A stretch of DNA of 64,000 nt from Rhizophagus clarus (Eukaryota > Glomeromycota > Glomeromycetes > Glomerales > Glomeraceae), in assembly GCA_015698045.1 (NCBI GenBank), contig BLAL01000356.1, forward strand, positions 1,612,001 to 1,676,000. The letters run 5' to 3'. Under the pieces are notes generated by a model. It made no database searches. It was not told where the DNA came from and worked only from the letters and a program-made list of their open reading frames with translations. Of the stretch, positions 26,339 through 35,984 are shown piece after piece. Positions within the stretch are counted from its first letter, which is position 1. Each line of letters begins with the position of its first letter. The translations under genes were made by a program, and so were the position numbers.

Positions 26339-27375
26339 AAGCCTCTAATCGAATAATTAAGGATGCGATTATTGATTGGTGTGCTGATTTCAAGAAGATC
26401 TTCTCTACTTTATCTGTAACGGAATGTAGTTTTCCTAAACTACATAGCTGGCAGTACCATGCGGGTAAGATTTAACTTTTTTAAGTCATTATTATTCCGT
26501 CCCTTACCAACTCTTATTATATTTAGTCACTGCAATCCGCAAATATGAAGCATTGAACAGTTTATCAACGGAAACCTATGAAACGCTCCATAAATATCAT
26601 GTAAAAAATCCTTACCGTTCATCGAATCGAAAAGAAGTAATGAAGCAAATAGTAAACGCTGTCAGTTAATGATGCTCATTAATTTAAATTTTAATTTAAA
26701 ATGTATTAAAATAAATTAACATTACTCTTTGCAGGTAAAGCGTAAAGAATTGACTCCAAGTGACAGAAAACTCGTTTATTGTAAGACTACTGGATTCGGA
26801 AAGTTTCTTTGGGAATTATCCTTGAACGCAATTGATACTAAGATAAAATCTCTAAAAAAGTCCAATAATCCGCCACATGAAAATATTATCGAAGGATTGT
26901 CTCAAGTAATTCTGACATTAGACACCTTTTTGGACACATCTTCACAGGAATCTGAAAACGACAAATTTTGTATTAAAGTTTACGAATCAGTTCACCTGGA
27001 GAATAGTCAAATTTTGAGAACAAGCAAAGAATTCCAAGGTAAAGAATGGTTCAGTGACGTTGTGGTGACTCCCGCAGAAGATCAAGAACAATATAGTTTG
27101 GCTGAAGGATCATGGTATAGAAAAGTAAGTACAAAATTTTAAAGAATACTAAGAGAATGATTTTTCGCTTTAGTGTCTTTCAGTTAATGGATTTTATCTT
27201 CGACGGAAAGGTACTATTGATATTCAAATTCTTTCGAGATTCGTCTAAAGAGCCATACGAACTTGCTCTTGTTCGCTGGTATGATATTTTTCCTGAACAA
27301 CCCGAATTATATGAATGCTCACAGTTGCATTATACTAAAGAGTATAACGCAATTCCAATCGGTTCTATTTATTAA
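26339..27375 (+). pseudogene. C-terminal part of a Plavaka/KDZ-like transposase gene
   Basis: Coding blocks separated by intron-like gaps. The first block (about 26,340-26,465) ends CSFPKLHSWQYHA. The next (about 26,525-26,670) reads LSTETYETLHKYHVKNPYRS and SNRKEV, matching the H-Y...nTE..E.lHk..vK..yR.SNrk pattern of Plavaka/KDZ-type transposases of fungi. The third is 26,734-27,124 and the last about 27,187-27,375. The junction WYRK/LMDFIFDGK uses GTAAGT and TTTCAG. The last block has KVLLIFKFF and ALVRWYDIFP, as in C-termini of these proteins. The N-terminal catalytic part is absent, so it is a fragment or possibly a domesticated tail; the junction between blocks two and three does not join cleanly. 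Confidence 0.55.
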
Positions 27376-27801
27376 GAGGCACATGTTATACCAAGATTTG
27401 ACAAAGATAATAGGTTTTTATTAAATAAGCATATATTCTAAAAAATTTACTTTTAATTAAAAAAAAAATAAATCAGTTTTTTACAAAAGAAAAAAAAAAA
27501 AAAGTTTAATGTAAAGTGCTATAGTAACTGAAAAGCTTATCAAAGTAAAAATAAAAATCTTGAAAATCTCCAAAGATTGTTGCGCAAGAGTTTTTGATAA
27601 ATCTGCAATTTTGGCGATCAACACAAATCTTCATAGAAATATCTTTAAAAAAACGTGACAGATTGATTTTTGCAGTATTGCGCAGATTCTTAACAAAATT
27701 GCATAAAAAAAAAGCAGCAATCTGCTAAAATCGCAGATCACCACAGATCTGAACTGATATAACTTTCCCGATGTTATATACTGTAATAAATTTATTATTA
27801 G
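27376..27801. other. Spacer with short repeats
   Basis: Contains A-runs and diverged repeats of TCTGCAATTTTGGCGATCA type (27,560-27,760). No gene is seen. Confidence 0.45.
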
Positions 27802-28349
27802 TTATATGGTTAATAAAAAGTTATCAATTGCTATCAATAAACTACCAATCGGTCATCATTAAATGACCATCAAATGACCATCAAATTAACCATAAAATAA
27901 CCATAAAATGTAACCATCAAATTGACCATAAAATGACCATTGATTGACCATCGATTGATCATCAAATTGACCATAAAATGAATGGTCATCAAATTGACCT
28001 ATAAAATGACCATCAATTGACCATTAAATTGACCATAAATGCCCATCAAATGACCATCAAATTGACCATAAAATGACCATTGACTGACTATCGATTGATC
28101 ATTAAATTGACCATAAAATGACCATCAAATTGACCTATAAAATGATCATTGATTGACCATTAAATTGACCATGAATGCCCATCAAATTGGCCTCAATTGA
28201 CCATTAATTAACCATAAAATGACCATCGATTAACTATTAATTGACCATCAATTGACCATTTATCAACCATCAATCAACCATCAATCAGGCTAGCCAATTG
28301 GTAGCTGATTGGTGTTGGATTTTGGCAGAAATTGGCCATCAATCGGACA
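27802..28349 (+). repeat. Satellite-like block S (forward copy)
   Basis: About 548 bp starting TTATATGGTTAATAAAAAGT and composed of diverged copies of ATTGACCATAAAATGACCATC. It ends near CCATCAATCGGACA. An inverted copy of the whole block is at 60,277-61,725, there interrupted by a hAT-like insertion. This copy shows the uninterrupted sequence (CTAGCCAATTGGTAGC at about 28,290-28,305). Confidence 0.88.
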
Positions 28350-28625
28350 TAGTGTTTTGATCTGGATAGAAACTGTTATCCGGATAAATTAAAAAAATTA
28401 TCCAGTTTTTATCCGGATAATCCAGTTTGGATAAAAATCTGGATATATCCGAATAGAAACTGAAATCTGGATAAAAATTATACAATTTTTTTTTGTAAAT
28501 CAAGAAATTTATAGCATATATTAGATTTAATTCATAGCATAGATTTAATTAAATTCGTGGCATTTATTTAATTAAATTTGTGGCATTTTGATTAATTTTG
28601 TGGCTTAAATGTGTGGCTTTATTAA
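28350..28625. repeat. Short repeats with ATCCGGAT motif
   Basis: Repeated TATCCGGATAA, AAATCTGGATA and TTAATTAAATTTGTGGCAT units join block S to the first ORF of element A. The origin is unclear. It could be part of a separate insertion or an element end. Confidence 0.55.
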
Positions 28626-29852
28626 TTATCTACTCTTCTACCATTATTTCAATTTATAAAGGAGACGTATATAGCAAAGGCTGATTATACTACTACATGC
28701 TTACCAGTTCACATATTATACGCTACCTATACAAGCTACTGTGGAAATAGAAATATTACACCTTTATCTAAAGTTGTGGTCGCAAGAACATTATCAAGTG
28801 AGCTAAATATGACTAGCAACTTAGTTTATATAGATAAAAAACGTACTAGAGTTTACAATTTATCTAGAAAGACTTTATACGAGAAATATCTTAGCAATAA
28901 CTGGATTCATGAAACTGATGAGATTGATATCGAGGAGATTGATGTCCCTAAAAAAACCATATCTGACTCCAAAGCTCTCGATCGGTTCTTAGCACAAATT
29001 GGAGCTGATATACCAAATAAGCAAAATAAAAGTCCACCTCCAGTTCTTCCAAAGCCAGCACATCTAAAGGTAGAAGTGAAAGAAGAAGCAACTTCTCCAC
29101 CATTTGAATTCACTGCTTCAGAATTTGAAAACCTAATAGATGGTTATTTAATGGAACTAGATAATCTCATATCAGCTTCAGCTAAACCAGAGCAAGAACC
29201 AGAGGTAAAGGAAGAACCAGAGATAGAGCCAGAACCATACGGAATACCTGGTTCTTCTAAACCAATCGAACCATCTATACCACAAGAATTACCAAAGCAA
29301 GACCTAAAGTCAGTTCAAAAAGCTAATCCAGATCCCATGCCTAAAACGAATACTGCCAAGTATTGGGAATGGAAAGATAAACATAAATACGACTACATAA
29401 AGCCCTGGTATAAGAATTCTCATGATGAAATGATAGATGAGCTATATTCTATAGCCAAAGAATGCTGGGCTAAATATATGGATGAAGAAGCTCAATATGA
29501 CTGGGAATTACTCTTAGCCAAATTGGAGGAATTTGATAAGGTTGTAAGAAGAGATAATCTGTATCTCGTCCAATTTGGTAATGCCATAGATAAGCTAAAA
29601 GAATGGATCAAATATAATGATGAGGTGGATAGGCAAATATCATACTGTAAACTTGCCGACTATCTAAGAAGATACAACGAGAATAAGGAAACTGTATTTG
29701 TAGAACCTTCTTCTGGCTATAAAGTTGCAAAATTACAACCACAGATAATAGAATGCCATAGCACAATAAATGAACGTGAATGTATGGAGGCCAATGATGA
29801 CGAATCTGATTATGATGAGGATGGTGCATTTGATGAAATTGATCAATTATAA
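28626..29852 (+). pseudogene. Element A: 5'-truncated helicase C-terminal region with acidic tail
   Basis: The frame is open from 28,626 with no ATG at its start; the first near-cognate start is GTG at 28,776. The N-terminal part reads LPVHILYATYTSYCGNRN then ITPLSKVVVARTLSSEL. That is the pattern of the winged-helix region after the SF3 helicase core in D5-like/phage primases (aromatic-x-x-Y..C...PLS...). The next 200 residues are Pro/Glu-rich (KEEPEIEPEP) and the last 120 are helical and charged, with an acidic end. I infer that the ATPase part of the helicase was deleted. A matching Walker-containing helicase fragment exists at 59.87 kb. Helicase identity is an inference. Confidence 0.6.
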
Positions 29853-29930
29853 GGGCTAGTTATTTTATTTTTTTTTCAAATATAGTAACGAAAAATTAGC
29901 AATTAAATAAATACTATATATTTCAAAGAA

Positions 29931-31757
29931 ATGTTATCAAGACTAGTTCGTCATTTACCAAATAGGCCAGACATCATAGAAGTTAAGTATAGTGGCCGTT
30001 TGTTCTCTAGAAGAGGAATTGCAAACTTCGATCAAAAACTTAAAGCCCGATATCCAGGCAAACAGTTTCAAATCCTACTTCCTTATGAGAACTGGAAGCC
30101 TGGTCAATGGATTACAAATGGAGAAGATGCAAACCTTTTCTCTCTACTTGATCACTATGATGCGAGTCAATTGCCATCTGACGGGAGTGATCCAGAGCGA
30201 TTTGATAACTTTATCATTTATATGAGAGATTCACCGGCAGTATCAGGTGGATGTGGCGATACAAATGATTGTCTTTATCAGTGCTTAAAAATGGCTTATG
30301 GCACTTATTCGAATATGCCTCAAACTATTGAAAAACCTGAGTACATTAAAGATTATCTAAATTTGGCACGAGATGATCCTATTCCAATTGCCTGTATTGA
30401 AAAAATAGAACGATTAGCTCGAAGTATTGCTATCAATATTGTAGGTGATCATACCTATATCTCTAAGAGTCCAGCACAAAGAAGAATAACCCTTACTCTT
30501 ACTAATGGACATTATTCCCTCGCTCTTAATCCAGATAGAAAACATCCCAGTTTTGAATGTAAAAGGCCAAAAAAGCCTATAACTTATCGGGAGAATGAAG
30601 TAAATGATATAGTTGAAATGGTTAACAAGTCTATTACCGTCCAGCAATTTCAAAAACTTAAGTTTAGCAAAAACTACTCCTTCATTCTAGCTAAACGTCA
30701 AGAATCATTGGAAAAGGCATATATCAGAATTAATGCTGAACGAGATGCCTTTTTACAGGAGACGAAAAAGCTAGGTATCCCAATTGATATATCATTACTT
30801 GATTGGAACATAAAGAAAACGGCTTTATGGCTATTCGAAAAATTAAGTGTAGGCATTCCTGCCAATGAACCTCTTAACGCACTTGAAGCACAATGGATAA
30901 GTAAAGCAATGATGGGAGGGATTATCTGGGCACAAAATAACTGGAAAGGATATGGAAGAAGTTACGATAAAACAAGTCTTTATCCTAGTATTCAGCAATC
31001 AGCTTTAAACTTTCCTATCGGTAAAGGTAAGTTTCAGATTTTAAAAGACTTTACTAACCATCGAGGATATAGCCATTTTGGAATATTTCGTGCAAGTATT
31101 GAAAAAAAGGATACCCCACTATTTCGATATAATTATCATAATGTATATACTCATATTGATCTTACACGTGCCAGAGCTCTTGGTCTCCAAGTTACATTAA
31201 TTCAGGATGGAGTCTCTAATGCTCTTATTTATGAAAAAGAAACTCGAATTCGAGGCAGTGTAATCTTTGGAGAGTATGTAGATTTTCTCTTAAAAATTAA
31301 AAATCAAGGTGGTATAGCTGGCCAAGTAGCTAAAAGAATTCTTAATACACTATGGGGTGCACTTTGCCAAAGAAAGAAAACATACAAGACTCTTACAACA
31401 TCGAGTAAGTCTTTTGACTTTCCAGATGGTGAGGTATTAGACTCGATTGTACCAATAGGAGAAGAGCAGTGGAGATTCCAGTTTACGAATCCAGGTAATC
31501 CCTTTAAAGGTAAATACCCTGGAATTGCTCCATTCCTTCTAGCACATGGTCGAAAGTTTATTTCTGAAATGGTAAAACCCTATGTGGATAAAGTCAGACG
31601 TATTCATACTGATGGGTTCATTCTAGAAGAAGACGTTAACTCTTCTCCTCTTATAGCCTGTGCTAAAGATGCATTTAAGACTCTAAAAGCTCTAAAATTC
31701 GAAAAAGAAGGAGAGTGTCATGTAAAAAATGCCAACCAAGTGGTATGGACCGTATAA
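29931..31757 (+). CDS. Element A: family B DNA polymerase with N-terminal OTU-like domain
   Basis: 608-aa intact ORF from ATG. PolB motifs: motif A YDKTSLYPSI (345-354), motif B AKRILNTLWGAL (467-478), motif C RIHTDGFIL (557-565). TDG rather than DTD is typical of protein-primed PolBs in Polintons, adenovirus-like elements and linear plasmids. I see no upstream 3'-5' exonuclease motif, and the protein is short for a Polinton PolB. Residues about 106-198 contain GDTNDCLYQCL (Cys114) and TNGHYSLAL (His194). That spacing and context resemble an OTU-type cysteine peptidase (D-x-N-C-L-F/Y ... H-Y). It replicates the element if complete. It is preceded by the helicase-like ORF and followed closely by 31,794. 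Confidence 0.82.
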   Translation: MLSRLVRHLPNRPDIIEVKYSGRLFSRRGIANFDQKLKARYPGKQFQILLPYENWKPGQWITNGEDANLFSLLDHYDASQLPSDGSDPERFDNFIIYMRDSPAVSGGCGDTNDCLYQCLKMAYGTYSNMPQTIEKPEYIKDYLNLARDDPIPIACIEKIERLARSIAINIVGDHTYISKSPAQRRITLTLTNGHYSLALNPDRKHPSFECKRPKKPITYRENEVNDIVEMVNKSITVQQFQKLKFSKNYSFILAKRQESLEKAYIRINAERDAFLQETKKLGIPIDISLLDWNIKKTALWLFEKLSVGIPANEPLNALEAQWISKAMMGGIIWAQNNWKGYGRSYDKTSLYPSIQQSALNFPIGKGKFQILKDFTNHRGYSHFGIFRASIEKKDTPLFRYNYHNVYTHIDLTRARALGLQVTLIQDGVSNALIYEKETRIRGSVIFGEYVDFLLKIKNQGGIAGQVAKRILNTLWGALCQRKKTYKTLTTSSKSFDFPDGEVLDSIVPIGEEQWRFQFTNPGNPFKGKYPGIAPFLLAHGRKFISEMVKPYVDKVRRIHTDGFILEEDVNSSPLIACAKDAFKTLKALKFEKEGECHVKNANQVVWTV

Positions 31758-31793
31758 TTAAATATTTTTTTCCTTAGATGTAGAAGTACAAAG

Positions 31794-32228
31794 ATGGAAT
31801 ACGATGACTCATTCCCATTCACAAACAAGCATCCTAGTTTTATCAAGCCAGAAATGTATCTGGCCGAAATTATAAAAGCTTTAAAAGGTGTCATATTGGC
31901 AGGTTTACAAGATGGATATGGTAAAGAAAGTTATCTTATAAAGAATCACGTAAACTATATTAAGAAAATAGAATCTGCCAACAATCCAGAAGGCTATATT
32001 CGTTATACAGCTAAGAAATTATTGCCAAATGAAGAATCGTATTATAAGAAGACTGCAAAGATTCGAGCAAAGTATCAAAATAATCCAGATCTTGCTTTTA
32101 GAATTATAAAGGTCTATGATTTATATAAACATATTCCTAAAGAAACTAAAGAAGCACCACCTAGACGTAAACTTACTGAAGATGAAGCTGAGGACGTCTT
32201 AGATGAACTTCTTGGTAATAAGCTATAA
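31794..32228 (+). CDS. Element A: small basic protein of unknown function
   Basis: 144 aa, intact, ATG start, 36 nt after the polymerase stop. It is mostly helical and Lys-rich, with KKLLPNEESYYKKTAKIRAK in the middle and an acidic EDEAEDVLDELL end. No domain is recognised. Position between polymerase and adaptor genes suggests a replication or virion-like accessory role. Confidence 0.6.
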   Translation: MEYDDSFPFTNKHPSFIKPEMYLAEIIKALKGVILAGLQDGYGKESYLIKNHVNYIKKIESANNPEGYIRYTAKKLLPNEESYYKKTAKIRAKYQNNPDLAFRIIKVYDLYKHIPKETKEAPPRRKLTEDEAEDVLDELLGNKL

Positions 32229-32237
32229 ATTTATTAT

Positions 32238-32400
32238 TAAAAATTTTGTGCAAAGACTGATGACGAAGTAACTTTGTCACTAGGCATTATTCATTTTTTG
32301 CATAAAAGGCTGATGACGAAGTAACTTTGTCACTAGGCATTATTAAAAATTTTGTGCAAAGGCTGATGACGAAGTAACTTTGTCACTAGAGATTTTTCAT
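32238..32400 (+). repeat. Three tandem copies of a hairpin-bearing repeat
   Basis: Three copies, about 51-54 bp apart, each contain GATGACGAAGTAACTTTGTC followed by ACTAG, an imperfect palindrome (TGACGAAGT / AACTTTGTCA). The block is preceded by ATTTTGTGCAAAGG-type sequence and lies directly after the stop of the 144-aa ORF. It could shape the 3' end of upstream transcripts or the promoter of the next gene. Confidence 0.85.
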
Positions 32401-32456
32401 TTTTAGAAAAAAATCGTAATTGAATATAGCCTATACTAAAGTAACAATAAAAAAAG

Positions 32457-33041
32457 ATGAGTGCTAATAGATATACTACTAATCCATTGACTGGCAGAAC
32501 AATTCGTGTTGGTGGTTCAACTTTCAATTAGCTAGTTTTAGAAGGATATGATTATCTTGATAGTGGATTGGTTCGAAGAGCAACTGCACCTCCACTTCCT
32601 TCTGTAAGGGAAAGCTATCTCAATGTAAGTACTGGACGTATGATTCAATTTGGAACTAGAACATATTATAATTTAATTCAAAGGGCTATATATGAAATAA
32701 TAGAAGATTACTATCTTGTTCCTCCAAGATATGCAGAAATCGCGCAGTCTAATCCATCTTTATTGTATTTGCAAGATACTCAGGTTAGACTTGAATACTT
32801 GGAAACTGCACGTAATATAACTATTCATCGTGCTGAATGGGATCAGCGTAATCCAAGACATAGGCAAGTGGTTGAAGAATCACGCCAATTTACTAGACAA
32901 AGAGAAAGAGAAGCACAACGAGAGGGACAATCAAGAAGGCTTGCCAAACTTAACATTGCCTTATGCAGGGAGTGCCAAATGCCTGTAAATCTTAACGAAT
33001 TACCTGAGAGCGGTCTTTGTGAAGACTGCAGTAAAGAATAA
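32457..33041 (+). pseudogene. Element A: 2-cysteine-adaptor-like protein, one in-frame stop
   Basis: From ATG at 32,457 the frame reads TTNPLTGRTIRVGGSTFN, then TAG (32,529-32,531), then LVLEGYDYLDSGLVRRA and on to 33,041. NP-x-TGR-x-I-x3-G-x-T is the signature of the 2-cysteine adaptor domain found in large DNA viruses of eukaryotes, although the flanking Cys residues are not obvious here. The C-terminus has CRECQMP...CEDCSKE, a CxxC/CxxC zinc-binding pattern. The middle is rich in Arg, Gln and Glu. One nonsense codon is the only visible defect. Confidence 0.65.
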
Positions 33042-33098
33042 ATATAAAAAACGGGTAATTAAATAATTTCATTTTTTATGTAGATAATTCTGAAAAAA

Positions 33099-33659
33099 AT
33101 GGTTGAGCAAATTAGAAAATACTGCCCAGTTTGTGGACTTGTATTGGCCAAGCCAAGAAGAGGCCTATCTACTATCGAATTCAGATGAACTGTACAAAGA
33201 TGTACCGATATAGACAGCTTACATGGAAATATATATAAGCTAATCAAAATATATAGATTGGTCTCTCTAGATGATGAACTTACTTTTACCTTTACTCGAG
33301 ACTATGAGGAACAGTTAAATAGTATTGAACCAGATGTTGAATCGATCAAGATTTGGCTACTCAAACGAATTAATGAGCTAGATAGGGATATAGGAGAAAA
33401 AGCTTTATATCGATTTTTATTTGATTTATATGTAGTAGAAGGGATAAATGAACCCTTTGCCGTATTTTATGGTATGTATTGTATTGTAATAGATAATCCC
33501 TTAAGCAAAAACTTTGTTTCTCGTGCATTGAAGGCCTTTGGCATAGTAACAAAAATGTCAAGAATGGTAGTAGATGGCAAGGAAAAAAGCACTATAACTA
33601 TAAATGCGACTAGAGAAAAGTTACTTGAGCTTTTTAGAAAGAATGGAATAGACTATTAA
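33099..33659 (+). pseudogene. Element A: N-terminal zinc-motif protein, one in-frame stop
   Basis: From ATG at 33,099 the frame gives YCPVCGLVLAKPRRG, then TGA (33,186-33,188), then a long open part to 33,659. The CPVCG and later QRC could bind zinc. The remainder is helical with alternating charges and ends KLLELFRKNGIDY. Function is unknown. The TGA could derive from CGA (Arg) or TGG (Trp). Its 3' end overlaps the convergent ATPase reading frame by about 25 bases. Confidence 0.55.
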
Positions 33660-34932
33660 TTCCCACTTGTAGGGTAGGCTTTTTCATTAAGCCATCATTG
33701 AATAGTTTTAGAAGTGCTTCAATACCTTTTATTATTTTTTCGTCACTTAGAGGACGCTCATTCAAAAATTCTCTATATCAATCAAAAGGTGTTACTGATA
33801 CTGGGGAATTATTTCTAGTAACACATACATTCTTAACTTGGGACAGGAATTTCTTATACTCATCTCCAAGAGTACGATCATTTATTCCATAAGCTTCTCT
33901 AAAAACATATTTAGCCCAAATATCTGAATTTTTTGCCTTCGATAAGGTGTCTGGTATTAAGTAAAGTTTACGTTCCTTAGGAGAAGGAAAGTTTTGGGCA
34001 AATTCCTTTAACAAATTATTCTTTTTAGCTTCAGCTATTGCCTTCTGCCCATAAGAAGTAAATCGACATCTTAGATCGATCTTAGATGAATCTGTGATGA
34101 TTCTAGAATCGTTCTTGAATGATCTTAGATCGATCTTAGATGAATCTGTGATGATTCTAGAATCGTTCTTGGATGATCTTAGATCAATCTTAGATGAACA
34201 CGTGATCATTTTAGAAGCGTTATTCAAGGACGATTCCATAAAAGTTCTAAGACTAGTATCCCATCGAACTCTGATTGCTAAAGGGTCAGTTTTAGGGCGT
34301 CTTAAGTCAAATACTATGAATTCCTTGCCCAAAGTCAGCTCATCAATGATTGGGGCAAGAGAATCCGATTCATTAGTATATTGTCTAATGATACGCTTTG
34401 TATCACTTAAACTACCATGCCCACCATGTAGAAAAATATAATTCACATTTTCTCGAATTGCTTTTGGGATGGCAAAGAATCTTTGGGCTACATAAATAGC
34501 TGAAATATTTCTATGTCGTCCATGGGTAAAATATCCAGTTATTTTTTCTTGGATGTTTTTAGGGGCATCCATTAAATCCTCAAATATAACTACAGTAGCA
34601 ATTTTGGGGTCAAAGTCTTCTACATCCGGCATTTGGTGATATGAAATCGCTCTAAAAGTAACGTCTTCATTATCATCAAAGAAATCCTTTACTATTTGCC
34701 ATTTAGGTTCGTCTAAATACCTACAAATAAGGACTATTTCATCACAAAGAATATATCGATTTCCATCCTCTTTAGCTTTTGCGTCTCCCATCAGTAAATT
34801 AATAAGCATAGTAGTCTTTCCAGAATCTGAGCTACCAGCTACAGCAAGACGAAAATTCCATACTGGAGCATATTCATTTCCTTGCCTAGTATCACCGGTA
34901 TACTCATCCAAATTGTACACATATAAGTCCAT
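33634..34932 (-). pseudogene. Element A: A32/FtsK-HerA-type DNA-packaging ATPase
   Basis: On the opposite strand to its neighbours. ATG at 34,932; the open part is 384 aa, to TGA at 33,778-33,780. The same frame continues (YREFLNERPLSDEKII) to a TAA at 33,634. Walker A is AGSSDSGKTT (residues about 32-41), Walker B is TVVIFEDLM, followed by GRHRNISAIYVAQRFFAIPK (sensor region). This is the A32-like packaging ATPase of Polintons and nucleocytoplasmic viruses. The core is complete and only about 47 residues lie after the stop, so activity may persist. An 18-aa unit (SSKIDLRS-x-KNDSRIITD) is repeated 2.5 times between core and C-terminus. Confidence 0.78.
34064..34200 (-). repeat. 54-bp in-frame tandem repeat in the ATPase gene
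   Basis: A 54-bp unit, in frame, encodes SSKIDLRS-x-KNDSRIITD in about 2.5 copies that differ by one or two bases. It also creates a long antisense ORF at 34,094-34,441, which is an artefact. Confidence 0.85.
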
Positions 34933-34972
34933 TTTAAGCAATTAGTAGTATATAGTATATAGTATATTCAAA

Positions 34973-35622
34973 ATGGCATATGTTCCCACTGATCCTACAG
35001 GACCCCCTTCAGCACATTTAGTAGCAATGGATATTAATCAGCTAATTAATGCGCTTAAGAATGATGCAGATGCCCTGCTGGTAAATGGTCGAATAACTGT
35101 TACACCAAATCTTATAAATATTAATCATGAGATTAAGCATATTATTGGATTGATTATAGCTCATGGTATACAGGTTGAAGAAAGAGCAAGACAAACTAGG
35201 GAAGAGCTTGATACTTCGACTGGCTTATTAAAGTATTTGCAAGAAGTGGCCAATGCTAGAAAACGTGAGATTCATGGTATTAGACAACGTCTTATTGCAT
35301 GTCAAAATGAGAGAAACAGATTGCAAAATGAGAGAAATCATCTGGTAAATGCAAATCGTGATCAAGCTAATCAATTACAAGATCAGCAAGTACGGCAAAG
35401 AAGAATTAGGGATACTTTGCAACAAAGAAATAATAGATTAACACACCAACTTGCAATAGAACGACTTACATCTAGAAACTTCGGACGAATTCGTGATAGA
35501 ATGCAAGCACAATTGGCTGTTCTTAGAATTCAAGCGCAGTGGTTTTGAATTAGACAAGCAAATCCCATAGTCAACAATCCTCCTCCAGATAATCCACAAA
35601 TAATATGGCTACCATTGCAATA
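34973..35622 (+). pseudogene. Element A: coiled-coil protein with one in-frame stop
   Basis: ATG at 34,973 gives 191 aa to TGA at 35,546-35,548. The same frame then continues 24 codons (IRQANPIVNNPPPDNPQ) to TAG at 35,622. Residues about 70-165 are rich in Arg, Gln, Asn and Glu with heptad-like spacing (RQRLIACQNERNRLQNERNH), a probable coiled coil. No enzyme motif is seen. It is divergent from the ATPase start with a 40-nt gap. The next ORF starts inside its 3' end (35,605), an overlap typical of compact viral-like elements. Confidence 0.55.
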
Positions 35623-35736
35623 GGAATGCCAGTTTTTGCTGGAAATGATGATGATCTTGAGAGATTTTCTGAGTTATATAAAGGTTATATTCATGTAGAA
35701 AGAAGACAGAAACCTCTTCAGAAGTTCAGGATATGA
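35605..35736 (+). pseudogene. Element A: truncated gag-like N-terminus fused at a deletion junction
   Basis: ATG at 35,605 reads MATIAIGMPVFAGNDDDLER FSELYKGYI and then runs across a junction near 35,685-35,700 into the CxxC/basic gene in the wrong frame, ending within 132 nt. The start resembles N-termini of retrotransposon-gag-like proteins I associate with this group of fungi, but only about 30 residues remain, so the family is uncertain. Confidence 0.4.
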
Positions 35737-35984
35737 CTGATAAAGGTCGATATCGAATTCATGGTGATTGTATTATCTGTGGGACGCACAAGAACACCCT
35801 TACTGGTGAGAATTGGGAGGTTAAATCACATAGCAAAAGAGAGGTTCTGGATGCTAAGAAAAAGAGAAAGAAGACGGCTATAAACAAGAAGGCTAAGAAA
35901 CTTGGTCTTAAGATTTTGGATGCCGATGACAAAGTTCAGGCTTATATTAAGAGGTATTTAAGAGAAGCGACAAAAGAGGGTTAA
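35733..35984 (+). pseudogene. Element A: N-terminally truncated CxxC/basic protein
   Basis: 83 aa, nearly identical to the C-terminal part of the gene at 62,334-62,654. The first CxxC of that gene (HCAKC) is lost here because the upstream DNA was replaced at the deletion junction near 35,690. The second (CIICG) and the Lys-rich tail remain. The ATG at 35,733 is an internal methionine of the intact homologue. Confidence 0.7.

Noticed and set aside
34094..34441. Plus-strand ORF of 115 codons
   Set aside because: Antisense shadow of the repeat region of the ATPase gene.
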